NCBI RefSeq assembly: GCF_011758565.1
Contig: NZ_JAAMOX010000001.1
Location: forward strand, 1,899,838-1,963,837
Direction: 5' to 3'
Length of the DNA: 64,000 nucleotides
Source of the DNA: Lysinibacter cavernae
Lineage (GTDB): Bacteria; Actinomycetota; Actinomycetes; Actinomycetales; Microbacteriaceae
Shown here: positions 27,094 to 35,556 of the stretch, in pieces
How the letters are laid out: the number at the start of each line of letters is the position of its first letter
How positions within the stretch are numbered: the first letter of the stretch is position 1
Notes under the pieces: model-generated
Told to the model about the DNA's origin: nothing
What the model saw: only the letters and a program-made list of their open reading frames with translations
Databases searched by the model: none
Program-made: the position numbers and the translations under genes

Positions 27094-28344
27094 TTATTCG
27101 GCGGCGGCTTGAATGGTATTCAATACCTCTGCCGGGTCTTTTCCTTGGCCAATCTGGCCGATGTTTGTCTTGATCGCGTCAGATGCGGCAGTCCAGTTGG
27201 GATTGGTTGACGGGTAGAACACGGCTCCGGGAAGTACTTCAAGGAATGACTTGAGCTTCTCTTCTCCAGAAAGCGCATCGGATCCCGAGATGGTGGTTGG
27301 CAGGAAGCCTTCGGCCTTGACCCATGGCACGTAGACGTCTGCGCTGTAGTAGTAGTCGAGGAACTTCGTGATGGCTTCTTGCTTTGAGCCGTCATTCTTG
27401 AAGGCCATCAGGTGGTCGGCCACGCCGAGGGTCATGGGGCTGGCGTCCTCAGTAGCAATAGGAGCGATGCCGTAGTTGAGGTCGGGGGCTTTCTTCTCGA
27501 TCTCTCCAACGGTGGGCGGCAATCCAATCATGAAACCGATCTTGCCCTGGATGAATACGTTCATGAGCGGCGTGCGGTCGCTTGAGCCGGTGTCTGGTTG
27601 CGTTGCGCCTTCGTTCACAAACTTTTGCATCTCTGTCGCTGCTGCGATGTTCTTGTCAGAGTTGATCGTGAGTTCCTCCGCGTCGCCGTATCCTCCGCCT
27701 CCACCGTAGAACCAGACAGCGGTCTCAGCCTGCGCTTCTTCTGAGCCGAGCGGCAGGCCGTAGCCGTACGTCCCATTTCCGAGGGCTTGTACCTTTTTTG
27801 AGGCCTCAAGGAGTTCATCCCACGTTGTTGGAACTTCGGCAACGCCAGCCTGCGTCATAAGATCTTTGTTGTAGAACATTGCACGAGCCGAGGCGATCAT
27901 TGGCAGACCGTACTGCGTTCCATCGATGGAGGCGTTCTTGGCAAACGATGGCTGGAAGTCGTCAAGTGTCTCCTTCGACACGACGTCGGATGCCTTGTAA
28001 AGCAGGTCGTCAGCTGCGAATCCGGCGAATGCGTCGATGTTGAGGATGTCGGGTGCTGCGTTTCCTTGCACCTTGGTCTTAACGACGTCGTTGATGTTGT
28101 CCCAAGACTCCACCTGGAGCTTCACCGTGATGTCTTTGTTTTTTGCTTCAAAGCCGCTGATGACGTCTTCCCAGAGGCCTTTTGTGCTGTCAGAGTATGT
28201 TGGCACGAGCAGGTTGAGCGTTGTTGCAGATGACCCACTGTCACCGGATGAGTTATCGCTGCCGCCGCCAAAGCCGCAGCCGGAGAGCACAAGAGTTGTT
28301 ACGGCTGCAGTAGCAACAGCAGCCATTCGAATGGTTCGTTTCAC
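27094..28344 (-). CDS. Extracellular sugar-binding lipoprotein (predicted amino-sugar importer)
   Basis: A 416-residue solute-binding protein of the family 1 type. Lipoprotein signal with LVLSGC (lipidated C23) is followed by a Ser/Gly linker and a bilobed domain (FEAKNKDITVKLQVESWDN, NKDLMTQAGVAEVPTTWDEL). The start is GTG 28344, with AAGGAAG upstream on the minus strand. It is the first gene of the importer operon and is divergent from the sugar-catabolic genes. The substrate is inferred from context only: N-acetylgalactosamine or galactosamine-containing saccharides. Confidence 0.88.
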   Translation of the reverse strand: MKRTIRMAAVATAAVTTLVLSGCGFGGGSDNSSGDSGSSATTLNLLVPTYSDSTKGLWEDVISGFEAKNKDITVKLQVESWDNINDVVKTKVQGNAAPDILNIDAFAGFAADDLLYKASDVVSKETLDDFQPSFAKNASIDGTQYGLPMIASARAMFYNKDLMTQAGVAEVPTTWDELLEASKKVQALGNGTYGYGLPLGSEEAQAETAVWFYGGGGGYGDAEELTINSDKNIAAATEMQKFVNEGATQPDTGSSDRTPLMNVFIQGKIGFMIGLPPTVGEIEKKAPDLNYGIAPIATEDASPMTLGVADHLMAFKNDGSKQEAITKFLDYYYSADVYVPWVKAEGFLPTTISGSDALSGEEKLKSFLEVLPGAVFYPSTNPNWTAASDAIKTNIGQIGQGKDPAEVLNTIQAAAE

Positions 28345-28771
28345 AGGTCTTCCTTAACTCGTAAAAGGGAACGACGCCTGAGATCAGCGTCGTTGCTGTA
28401 ACCCCACCCGATGATTGCTATTGATGCTTTTCGCTCAACATCAATCAAGATAACGCAGCGGGCTTAGACGAAATAATGTCTTACGGACACAACACTCGTC
28501 AAGGGCCATTTGGTAACAAATCGGCGACGACAAATAAAGCAAAAAGAGTTAGGAACTCAACAAAAACAAGGAAACCAGCGAGTTTCCGGGGGCCAAAAGC
28601 TTCGACATCGATGTCACGCCACCTCACCATGCTCCGCAAAAATTCGATACTTAACATGCGTGAAACATGTAGCAATTGTGATTACATATGAGTAATATCA
28701 ATCTTAATAAATCATAAATCATGCGCTTTACTGCGCTTTATGGGCCGAATGGTCGCGAAACGAGGAACCGG
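28345..28771. promoter_or_regulatory. Divergent control region between importer and catabolic operons
   Basis: A 427-bp intergenic stretch, noticeably AT-rich from about 28480 to 28720 compared with the surroundings, and without a convincing gene. It holds three symmetric signals: AACGACGC/GCGTCGTT (28370-28377, 28387-28394, a hairpin in the importer leader); ATTGATG/CATCAAT (28420-28426, 28439-28445); and a direct repeat TGCGCTTTA (28722-28730, 28732-28740) just upstream of the SIS gene. Direct repeats of this sort resemble DeoR-family operators, so the last is a candidate site for the repressor encoded at 32463. Confidence 0.5.
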
Positions 28772-29680
28772 ATGTCAACAAATTCAGTGACTGAGCAGCC
28801 AGGACAGTTCATGGCAGCCGAGTTGGCGTCACAACCAGCTATGTGGCGAAAGGCCGTAGAACTGGCTGGCACCGTGACGGCATTCCCACAGGCTGGCGAG
28901 CGCGTCGCAATCGTCGGATGCGGCACGTCATGGTTTATGGGGCAGGCATACGCTTCGCTCCGCGAGAGCCTCGGGCATGGAGTCACCGATGCCTTCACCG
29001 CGACAGAGTTCCCCAGAACCCGTGACTACGATGTCCTCATCCTCCTCACCCGCTCAGGAACCACAAGCGAAGTACTCGAGCTGCTCGGCGAAGAGCACGG
29101 CGGCAAGCGAACCCTCGGCATCGTCGGTGACCCAACGACGTCCTTCTCCGGGCTCGTGGATGATGTCATCGAGCTCCCCTTTGCCGACGAGCAGTCGGTT
29201 GTTCAGACCCGCTTCGCAACCTCGGCCCTTGCCCTTCTTCGCACAAGCCTTGGCGAAAACCTCGATGCGGCCATCGCCGATGCAGAAGCAGCGTTGGCCG
29301 AAGACCTCGACGACTCGATTGTGCTTGCCGAGCAGTTCTCATTCCTCGGGCGCGGCTGGGCGCTCGGACTGGCCACCGAGGCAGCGCTCAAGATGCGAGA
29401 GGCCGCCCAATCATGGACCGAGTCGTACCAGTCGATGGAGTACCGCCACGGGCCGATTGCCATCGCTGCCCCAGGGCGCGTCACCTGGCAGTTTGGCGAG
29501 GCACCGGACGGCCTCGCAAATGACGTCGCGGCAACGGGCGCTACGTTTGTCACAAGCGCCCTCGACCCGTTGGCTGACCTCGTGCGAGTGCACAGGGTCG
29601 CCCTCGCTCGTGCGCTATCCTTTGGGCTCAACCCGGACCACCCACGGAACCTCACACGTTCCGTCGTTCTTGAAGGCTAG
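28772..29680 (+). CDS. SIS-domain sugar isomerase/deaminase (AgaS-like)
   Basis: A 302-residue tandem SIS-domain protein. Sugar-phosphate-binding signatures are VAIVGCGTSWFMGQAYA, LILLTRSGTTSEVLELL, and in the second domain FLGRGWALGLATEAALKMRE with SYQSMEYRHGP. These match the GlmS isomerase half and AgaS. ATG 28772 is preceded by GAGGAA at good spacing; an in-frame ATG at 28721 lies in the operator-like repeat and is less likely. In this gene set it probably converts galactosamine-6-phosphate to tagatose-6-phosphate plus ammonia. It is the first gene of a six-gene operon. Confidence 0.82.
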   Translation: MSTNSVTEQPGQFMAAELASQPAMWRKAVELAGTVTAFPQAGERVAIVGCGTSWFMGQAYASLRESLGHGVTDAFTATEFPRTRDYDVLILLTRSGTTSEVLELLGEEHGGKRTLGIVGDPTTSFSGLVDDVIELPFADEQSVVQTRFATSALALLRTSLGENLDAAIADAEAALAEDLDDSIVLAEQFSFLGRGWALGLATEAALKMREAAQSWTESYQSMEYRHGPIAIAAPGRVTWQFGEAPDGLANDVAATGATFVTSALDPLADLVRVHRVALARALSFGLNPDHPRNLTRSVVLEG

Positions 29681-29682
29681 CG

Positions 29683-30657
29683 ATGCCAGACTCCCCAGTA
29701 CCAATGCCAAGCCTCGGCGATCACGAGCACGCCGTACTCGCGATCGATGTGGGTGGCACGGACATCAAGATCGCCCTGGTTGAGAGCGACGGCAGCATTA
29801 TTGGGCTGCGGCGCGTACCAACGAAGGTGAACGGGGAACATACCGTAGCAACCGTTGTACACACGGTCGCCCGCGAAGCCAAGCAGTTGGCCGTTGACTA
29901 TCCAACGATCAGGCCAGCCGCGGCCGGCGTCATTGTGCCAGGAATTGTTGACGAAGAAGCAGGAGTCTGCGTCTACGCGCGTAATCTCGATTGGCACAAT
30001 GAACCCATCCGTGCGCAGTTTGAGGCGGCGCTCTCGCTTCCGGTTGCATTTGGTCACGACGTCAGGACCGCCGGCGACGCTGAGCTACAGCTCGGTGCAG
30101 GTACTGGCGTGCGCGATGCAATGGTTGTTGTTATTGGCACTGGCATCGCAAGCGCGGTGTTTGTGAACGGCTCCCCCGTCGTTTCTCGCGGCTTTGCTGG
30201 CGAAATCGGCCAGAACAGGGTCGCCTCGACCGTCTATAGCGCGGCCGTCGGCGACGGACCTGCCGCACCAACGCTCGAAGAAATCGCATCGGCGGGAGCC
30301 ATAGCCCGTCGCTACGCAGAGCAGTCTGGCGAGCAGGTACAGGGATCACGCGAGGTACTCGATCGGATGCTCGGCGGTGACCCGGTTGCCTCCCGCGTCT
30401 GGAACGAGGCGACAAGCGCCCTCGCAAACTGCATCGCTCAAGCAGCAGGCATGATTGCGCCGGAAGTCATCTTGCTGGCGGGTGGACTCGCGCTCGCAGG
30501 TCAACACCTCGTCGAACCGATCGAGCGTCATCTGGATGTTGAGCTCACCATCCAGCGTCGACCACAGCTCATACTTGCCCAGCTTGGTGGCGACGCCGGC
30601 CTGATTGGGTCGGCTCTTAAGGCCCGTGCGCTCGCCGCCGGTGAGCGCACGCCATGA
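29683..30657 (+). CDS. ROK family sugar kinase (candidate N-acetylgalactosamine kinase)
   Basis: A 324-residue ROK kinase. The phosphate-binding motif LAIDVGGTDIKIAL is near the N-terminus, GHDVRTAGDAELQLG carries the catalytic aspartate region, and VVVIGTGIASAVFVNG is the second phosphate motif. The usual ROK zinc cluster (CxCGxxGC) is absent: after GFAGEIGQ the sequence continues without cysteines. It is 2 nt from the SIS gene and overlaps the PfkB gene by 4 nt. The likely role is phosphorylation of imported N-acetylgalactosamine; a kinase is needed because ABC import does not phosphorylate the sugar. Confidence 0.8.
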   Translation: MPDSPVPMPSLGDHEHAVLAIDVGGTDIKIALVESDGSIIGLRRVPTKVNGEHTVATVVHTVAREAKQLAVDYPTIRPAAAGVIVPGIVDEEAGVCVYARNLDWHNEPIRAQFEAALSLPVAFGHDVRTAGDAELQLGAGTGVRDAMVVVIGTGIASAVFVNGSPVVSRGFAGEIGQNRVASTVYSAAVGDGPAAPTLEEIASAGAIARRYAEQSGEQVQGSREVLDRMLGGDPVASRVWNEATSALANCIAQAAGMIAPEVILLAGGLALAGQHLVEPIERHLDVELTIQRRPQLILAQLGGDAGLIGSALKARALAAGERTP

Positions 30658-31592
30658 TCGTCACGCTCACACCGAATCCGGCTCTTGACCACACCTATTC
30701 GATTGAACAGCTGAATCGAGGGAGCAGCATCCGTACCCCCGCTGCCGCCGTTCGCGCAGGTGGCAAGGGCGTCAACGTGAGCAGGGTCTTGCACTCGCAA
30801 GGCGTTGGAGTGACAACGGTTGTTCCCGTCGGTGGGGCCAGCGGGAGGGAGTTCGAGGCTGAAGCTCTCGCCTCGGGTCTCGCGCTCACCGCAATTGCCG
30901 TTGCCGGTTCAACACGTCGGTCAATTGCGATTGTTGAGCAGCGCGACGGCACAACAACCCTTCTGAACGAAGAAGGGAGCGGTTACTCGCCGGCGGAATG
31001 GGACCGCATCGTGACCACGACGGCCGCATCGTTCAACGGCGCCTCCTGTGTTGTGGCTTCGGGAAGCCTTCCACCAGGGGCACCCTCCGATCTCTACCCG
31101 AGGCTCATTGGTGCCGCGAATCGAGCAAAGATACCGTCGATCATTGATGTCTCTGGGCAGCCGCTCCTCGACGCAGCCAAAGCCGGAGCGACAGTACTCA
31201 AACCCAATCAACACGAACTCGCCGATGCGACCGGTATGAGCGACCCAATCGAAGGCGCCCGACACCTGCTCTCCTTGGGGGCGACCGCAGTTGTTGTTTC
31301 GCTTGGTGAGGATGGGATGCGCTGCGTACAGCAATCATCCGCCACGGTCTGGTCGGCAACCCTCGATACCCAACTTGTTGGCAACCCAACGGGTGCAGGT
31401 GATGCGTCGGTCGCCGCGCTCGCCGCCACATTATCCTCGTCCGCCGGGCTCGATCTGAGCCAGATCGATTGGGCTGCCGCTCTCACGCTTGCCACGGCGT
31501 GGTCGGCCTCTGCCGTCCTCACTCCAACAGCCGGCGAACTCCACCCATCTTGGCCGCAGCTTGCCCAGCGGGTGACTGTTCGCCAGCTCTAG
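30654..31592 (+). CDS. PfkB family kinase, tagatose-6-phosphate/1-phosphofructokinase type
   Basis: A 312-residue PfkB (ribokinase-fold) kinase of the FruK/LacC branch. It begins MIVTLTPNPALDHTYSIEQL, has the glycine-rich RAGGKGVNVSRVLHSQG, and near the C-terminus the anion-hole/catalytic motif NPTGAGDASVAALAA with the catalytic Asp. In this operon, between the kinase/isomerase genes and a class II aldolase, the likely reaction is tagatose-6-phosphate to tagatose-1,6-bisphosphate. Fructose-1-phosphate kinase activity cannot be excluded from sequence alone. Confidence 0.85.
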   Translation: MIVTLTPNPALDHTYSIEQLNRGSSIRTPAAAVRAGGKGVNVSRVLHSQGVGVTTVVPVGGASGREFEAEALASGLALTAIAVAGSTRRSIAIVEQRDGTTTLLNEEGSGYSPAEWDRIVTTTAASFNGASCVVASGSLPPGAPSDLYPRLIGAANRAKIPSIIDVSGQPLLDAAKAGATVLKPNQHELADATGMSDPIEGARHLLSLGATAVVVSLGEDGMRCVQQSSATVWSATLDTQLVGNPTGAGDASVAALAATLSSSAGLDLSQIDWAAALTLATAWSASAVLTPTAGELHPSWPQLAQRVTVRQL

Positions 31593-31608
31593 CGCAAAGG
31601 CATCTCCT

Positions 31609-32466
31609 ATGACTCTTGTGAATAGCACCACCCTTATTGCGGCTGCGCAGTCAACGGGTATCGGCATCGCAGCGTTTAACGTCATCCACTTGGAAACGGC
31701 GGAAGCACTCGCACGGGCCGCAGAGCGCAGCGGCCTTCCGCTGATTCTGCAGATCTCTCAGAACTGCGCCAAATACCACGGCGGTCTTGAGCCGCTTGCG
31801 CGTGCGACGCTGTCAATCGCACGCAAGTCGTCCGCCTCGTTGGCAGTTCATCTTGACCACGCCGATGATGTCGACCTCGTCCACGAGGCAATTGCCTTGG
31901 GCTTCGGCTCAGTCATGTTTGATGCGGCTACGCTGCCGTACGCAGACAACGTCGCCGAAACCGCAGCAGTCGTGGCTTACGCTCACGAGCGCGGAGTGCA
32001 TGTCGAGGCCGAACTCGGCGCGGTTGGGGGAAAAGACGGCGCCCACGCCCCAGGGGCTCGCACCGATCCTGACGAAGCGGCAGCTTTTGTGCAGGAAACC
32101 GGTGTTGACTCGCTTGCGGTTGCCGTCGGCTCGTCGCACGCTATGACCGAGCGAACCGCGCAACTTGACCTTGACCTCATCGGCAGGCTGAACGATTCGG
32201 TCGAAGTCCCGCTCGTCTTGCACGGATCATCAGGCATTGCGGACAACAATATTGTGCGCGCAATTGGAGCAGGCATGACCAAAATCAATGTGTCGACCCA
32301 GCTCAATAAAGTCTTCACCCGCGAGCTCCGAAAAACCCTGGCTGAACAGCCCAATATGGTAGATTCCAGGAAGTATCTGCAACCTGCGCAGGAGGCACTT
32401 TCGGTCGAGGCAGCTCGGCTCGCGTCTATCTTTGCGCTCAAATCCTCGACGAATGGACCTCAGTGA
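31609..32466 (+). CDS. Class II ketose-bisphosphate aldolase (tagatose-bisphosphate type)
   Basis: A 285-residue zinc-dependent aldolase. The catalytic segment AVHLDHADD holds D83 and the metal ligand H84. GFGSVMFDAATLPYADN, VEAELGAVGGKDG, and the later metal/phosphate sites PLVLHGSSGI and KINVSTQLN complete the family pattern. It cleaves tagatose-1,6-bisphosphate (as KbaY/GatY do) or fructose-1,6-bisphosphate into dihydroxyacetone phosphate and glyceraldehyde-3-phosphate, ending the pathway. The start ATG 31609 lies 16 nt after the kinase gene; its stop overlaps the repressor start. Confidence 0.88.
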   Translation: MTLVNSTTLIAAAQSTGIGIAAFNVIHLETAEALARAAERSGLPLILQISQNCAKYHGGLEPLARATLSIARKSSASLAVHLDHADDVDLVHEAIALGFGSVMFDAATLPYADNVAETAAVVAYAHERGVHVEAELGAVGGKDGAHAPGARTDPDEAAAFVQETGVDSLAVAVGSSHAMTERTAQLDLDLIGRLNDSVEVPLVLHGSSGIADNNIVRAIGAGMTKINVSTQLNKVFTRELRKTLAEQPNMVDSRKYLQPAQEALSVEAARLASIFALKSSTNGPQ

Positions 32467-33254
32467 ATCGCGAAGAGCGACTCAAAGCAATCCTCGATCT
32501 CCTCGGCGAAGCCGGGCGAGTGACGGTCGAAGACCTCGTTGATGATCTCGACGTTTCCGCAGCCACTGCCCGCCGAGACCTCGACGCGCTGGCCGAACAG
32601 CATTTGCTTGTCAGGACGCGGGGCGGGGCAATCAAACAGTCGGTGGCCTACGATCTCCCCATCCGCTATCGAAACTCGATGCAGGCAAGCCAAAAGAGCA
32701 CTATCGGCGCCACGGCAAGCTCCCTCGTTTCCCGCGGCGATGTCATCGGCCTCTCCGGCGGCACAACAACGACGGCAATTGTTGACGCCCTTTCGTCACG
32801 CAGAGACCTCATGGAGCCGCACCCCGATGCGAGCCTCACCGTTGTGACCAACGCAATCAACATCGCCGCCCAGCTAGCCCTTCGACCCCAGGTTCGAGTA
32901 GTCGTCACTGGCGGCGTTGTGCAGAACCATTCTTACGAACTCTTCGGGCCGCTTGCCGCGAGCGTGCTCGCCCAAATCACGATGGATACCGCATTCATCG
33001 GGGTCACCGCTATCGACCCGGTCTTTGGCGCCATGGTCAATGATGAAGGCGAGGCCGCTGCCAACGCTCTGATGGCGGCACGGGCTACACGCGCGCTTGT
33101 TGTTGCTGACTCCCAGAAGATCGGACGAAGGGCCTTTGCAATGGTTGGCGGTGCCGGCCTCTTCGACGGCATCATCACCGACGACGGCATTACCGCTGAG
33201 CAGCGGCAAGCCTTCCACGACGCAGGAATGAAAGTTATTACCCCAAACAGCTAG
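32463..33254 (+). CDS. DeoR-family transcriptional repressor (AgaR-like)
   Basis: A 263-residue DeoR/GlpR-type regulator. The N-terminal winged helix reads MNREERLKAILDLLGEAG, then VTVEDLVDDLDVSAATARRD with the family recognition helix. The C-terminal effector domain contains IGLSGGTTTTAIVDAL, similar to sugar-phosphate isomerases. The start is GTG 32463, overlapping the aldolase stop. A sugar phosphate of the pathway is the expected inducer. The most likely target is the divergent control region 28345-28771. Confidence 0.9.
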   Translation: MNREERLKAILDLLGEAGRVTVEDLVDDLDVSAATARRDLDALAEQHLLVRTRGGAIKQSVAYDLPIRYRNSMQASQKSTIGATASSLVSRGDVIGLSGGTTTTAIVDALSSRRDLMEPHPDASLTVVTNAINIAAQLALRPQVRVVVTGGVVQNHSYELFGPLAASVLAQITMDTAFIGVTAIDPVFGAMVNDEGEAAANALMAARATRALVVADSQKIGRRAFAMVGGAGLFDGIITDDGITAEQRQAFHDAGMKVITPNS

Positions 33255-33306
33255 CATCGCCCCGTTTCGGGATGCGCGCCGAATCAGCAGCAAAGGAGCC
33301 GGCTAT

Positions 33307-34467
33307 ATGACCAGCGAACCAACGATTATTCACTCCGCAACACTCATCGATAATGGGCTTGAGCGCGCAAACTCGTGGATCGCGTTTGACGGCGGCATCA
33401 TCACAAGGACAGGCACCGGCACAGACTGGCGACAGCTCATGGCCGACGATCCAGGGTACGACGTTGTTGATGCAACCGGATACATCCTGACGCCAGGATT
33501 TATCGATATTCACACGCACGGTGGGGCTGGCCACAACTTCGACGAGGGGTCGGCTGCGTTTGATGCCGCGATCCGCATGCACCGCTCACGCGGCACCACT
33601 CGCCTCGTCATTTCTCTTGTCACAAATCCCCTCGATACGATGGTGGCTCTCACCGAGCAGGTCGCCTCGCGGGCAGCCGTCGATCACCATGTGCTTGGCG
33701 TACATCTTGAAGGGCCTTTCCTCAGCGCCCTGCACAAGGGGGCACATAACGAGCGCCTCTTGCACGCAGCAACAACGGCCGAGCTTGATCGTCTTCTCAA
33801 GGCAGCAAACGGGTATCTCCGCCAAATCACGCTCGCCCCAGAACTCGACGGTGGGCTGGATGCGGTGCGCCACATGGTCACAAACGGAGTCGCCGTCGCG
33901 GTTGGCCACAGCGACGCAAGCTACGAACAGACCACCGAGGCGTTCGAAGCGGGGGCGAGCATCCTGACCCACGCGTTTAACGGGATGAACGGCATCCACC
34001 ATCGAGCGCCTGGCCCGGTTCTTGCGGCGTTTGACCACGACGGCGTGACGCTCGAAGTGATTGCCGATGGCATCCACCTCCGGCCCGAAGTTATTTCCAT
34101 GGTCTTTGGGCAGGCACCTGGCCGCGTTGCACTCATCACCGATGCCATGGCGGCAACCGGCGTTGGCGACGGGCACTACACGCTCGGCGAGCTCGATGTC
34201 ACCGTGACCGACGGGGTTGCTCGATTGACCGAGGGCGGCAGTATCGCGGGCTCAACGCTTACCCTCGACCAGGCGCTTCGCACAGCGGTGCTCCGTTCTG
34301 GCGTGTCCCTGCCCAACGCCGTTACGGCGCTGACAAGCGCCCCAGCCCGCGCCCTCGGAGTCGACGACAGACTCGGGCACCTCCAGCCCGGCTATGCAGC
34401 GGATGCGGTGCTACTCACCCCTGAGCTCGAAGTCGCACGGGTGTGGGCAGCCGGGGTCGAAGCTTAG
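33307..34467 (+). CDS. N-acetylhexosamine-6-phosphate deacetylase (NagA/AgaA)
   Basis: A 386-residue amidohydrolase. The metal-binding HxH is H69-x-H71 in PGFIDIHTHGG, a glutamate metal ligand sits in VHLEGPFLS (E135), followed by the histidines in VGHSDASYEQ and ILTHAFNGMN, and the catalytic Asp in ALITDAMAATG. It removes acetate from GlcNAc-6-P or GalNAc-6-P; sequence alone does not separate the two. It is the only such gene in the window, so it may serve both this locus and the nagB operon at 43134-49678, which lacks one. It ends at a strong bidirectional terminator. Confidence 0.88.
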   Translation: MTSEPTIIHSATLIDNGLERANSWIAFDGGIITRTGTGTDWRQLMADDPGYDVVDATGYILTPGFIDIHTHGGAGHNFDEGSAAFDAAIRMHRSRGTTRLVISLVTNPLDTMVALTEQVASRAAVDHHVLGVHLEGPFLSALHKGAHNERLLHAATTAELDRLLKAANGYLRQITLAPELDGGLDAVRHMVTNGVAVAVGHSDASYEQTTEAFEAGASILTHAFNGMNGIHHRAPGPVLAAFDHDGVTLEVIADGIHLRPEVISMVFGQAPGRVALITDAMAATGVGDGHYTLGELDVTVTDGVARLTEGGSIAGSTLTLDQALRTAVLRSGVSLPNAVTALTSAPARALGVDDRLGHLQPGYAADAVLLTPELEVARVWAAGVEA

Positions 34468-34607
34468 CCGTACTTGAGCAGGCCTCATACAATTCGGCTC
34501 CCTCCAGCCTCTCGCCAGACTCCGCAAAGCCTCTGCTAACAGCCACAGATTGGTCACAGACCCACGCAAAAACGCGTCGGCTGGTCGACCATTCTGATCC
34601 AACACAA

Positions 34608-34647
34608 AAAGCTCGTGGGGTGCAATTTCTTGCACCCCACGAGCTTT
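34608..34647. terminator. Bidirectional terminator between nagA and folD
   Basis: An 18-bp perfect stem (34608-34625 with 34630-34647, core GCTCGTGGGGTGCAA), a 4-nt loop, and A/T tracts on both sides. It serves both convergent genes. Confidence 0.93.
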
Positions 34648-34662
34648 CTTATATTTGCAGAG

Positions 34663-35556
34663 TTACGGCAGCTGACGCTCCGCGCTATCAACCACGTTTT
34701 TCAGCAGCAGCGCCCTCGTCATCGGGCCAACCCCGCCGGGGTTTGGCGAGATCCACGATGCGACCGAGGCAACATCGTCTGCAACGTCTCCCGCGATCCG
34801 GCTCTTACCGGTCTCAGGGTCGGTCACGCGGCTCACGCCAACGTCGAGCACAACAGCGCCAGGTTTGACGGCCGAGGCCGTCACAATCCCAGGAACACCG
34901 GCGGCGGCAACAATGACATCTGCCTGACGCAGGTGTGCATCGAGGTCAACCGTCCCTGTGTGCGTGAGCGTGACCGTTGCGTTGTACTCGCGGCGGGTGA
35001 GCAGCGGCCCAATGGCCCGCCCAACCGTAATTCCGCGGCCAACCACAACCACGTTCTTGCCCTTCCAGCTGATACCGTGACGTTCAACCAACTCGATCAC
35101 GCCGCGCGGTGTGCACGGCAACGACGTCTCGATTGGGTCGTTCACGTTGAGCAACAGCCGACCAAGATTGGTGGGGTGCAGACCGTCGGCATCCTTCGCA
35201 GGATCGATGAGCTCAAGCACACGGTCGGTATCGAGATGCTTTGGCAGCGGAAGCTGCACAATGTAACCGGTACACGACGGGTCGTTGTTGAGCTCGTCGA
35301 GCACGGCATCCAGCTCGGCCTGTGTGACATCTTCTGGCAGGTCGCGGCGAATGGACTCAATGCCAACCTCGGCACAGTCGCGGTGCTTGCCAGCAACGTA
35401 CCACTGCGAACCAGGGTCAGAGCCAACCAGCACAGTACCGAGACCAGGGACAACGCCTTTGGCCTTGAGCGCTACAACGCGTTCGCGCAGCTCGTCCTTG
35501 ATGGCAGCGGCCGTAGCCGTGCCATCAAGGATTTGCGCAGAAGCGCCGTCTACCAC
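34663..35556 (-). CDS. folD: Bifunctional methylene-THF dehydrogenase/methenyl-THF cyclohydrolase
   Basis: A 297-residue FolD that interconverts 5,10-methylene-, methenyl- and 10-formyl-tetrahydrofolate using NADP. Visible signatures are [18 protein letters not shown] (with the catalytic Lys), [30 protein letters not shown] and the C-terminal PGGVGPMT. The GTG start at 35556 overlaps the glyA stop codon, so folD is translationally coupled to glyA and lies under the same ZTP riboswitch. Its product feeds purN and purH with 10-formyl-THF. Confidence 0.95.
   Translation of the reverse strand: MVDGASAQILDGTATAAAIKDELRERVVALKAKGVVPGLGTVLVGSDPGSQWYVAGKHRDCAEVGIESIRRDLPEDVTQAELDAVLDELNNDPSCTGYIVQLPLPKHLDTDRVLELIDPAKDADGLHPTNLGRLLLNVNDPIETSLPCTPRGVIELVERHGISWKGKNVVVVGRGITVGRAIGPLLTRREYNATVTLTHTGTVDLDAHLRQADVIVAAAGVPGIVTASAVKPGAVVLDVGVSRVTDPETGKSRIAGDVADDVASVASWISPNPGGVGPMTRALLLKNVVDSAERQLP

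Noticed and set aside
28476-28691. 71-codon plus-strand frame in the GalNAc control region
   Set aside because: Its composition is Lys/Arg/Ser/Thr-rich without pattern; the region is better explained as regulatory DNA.
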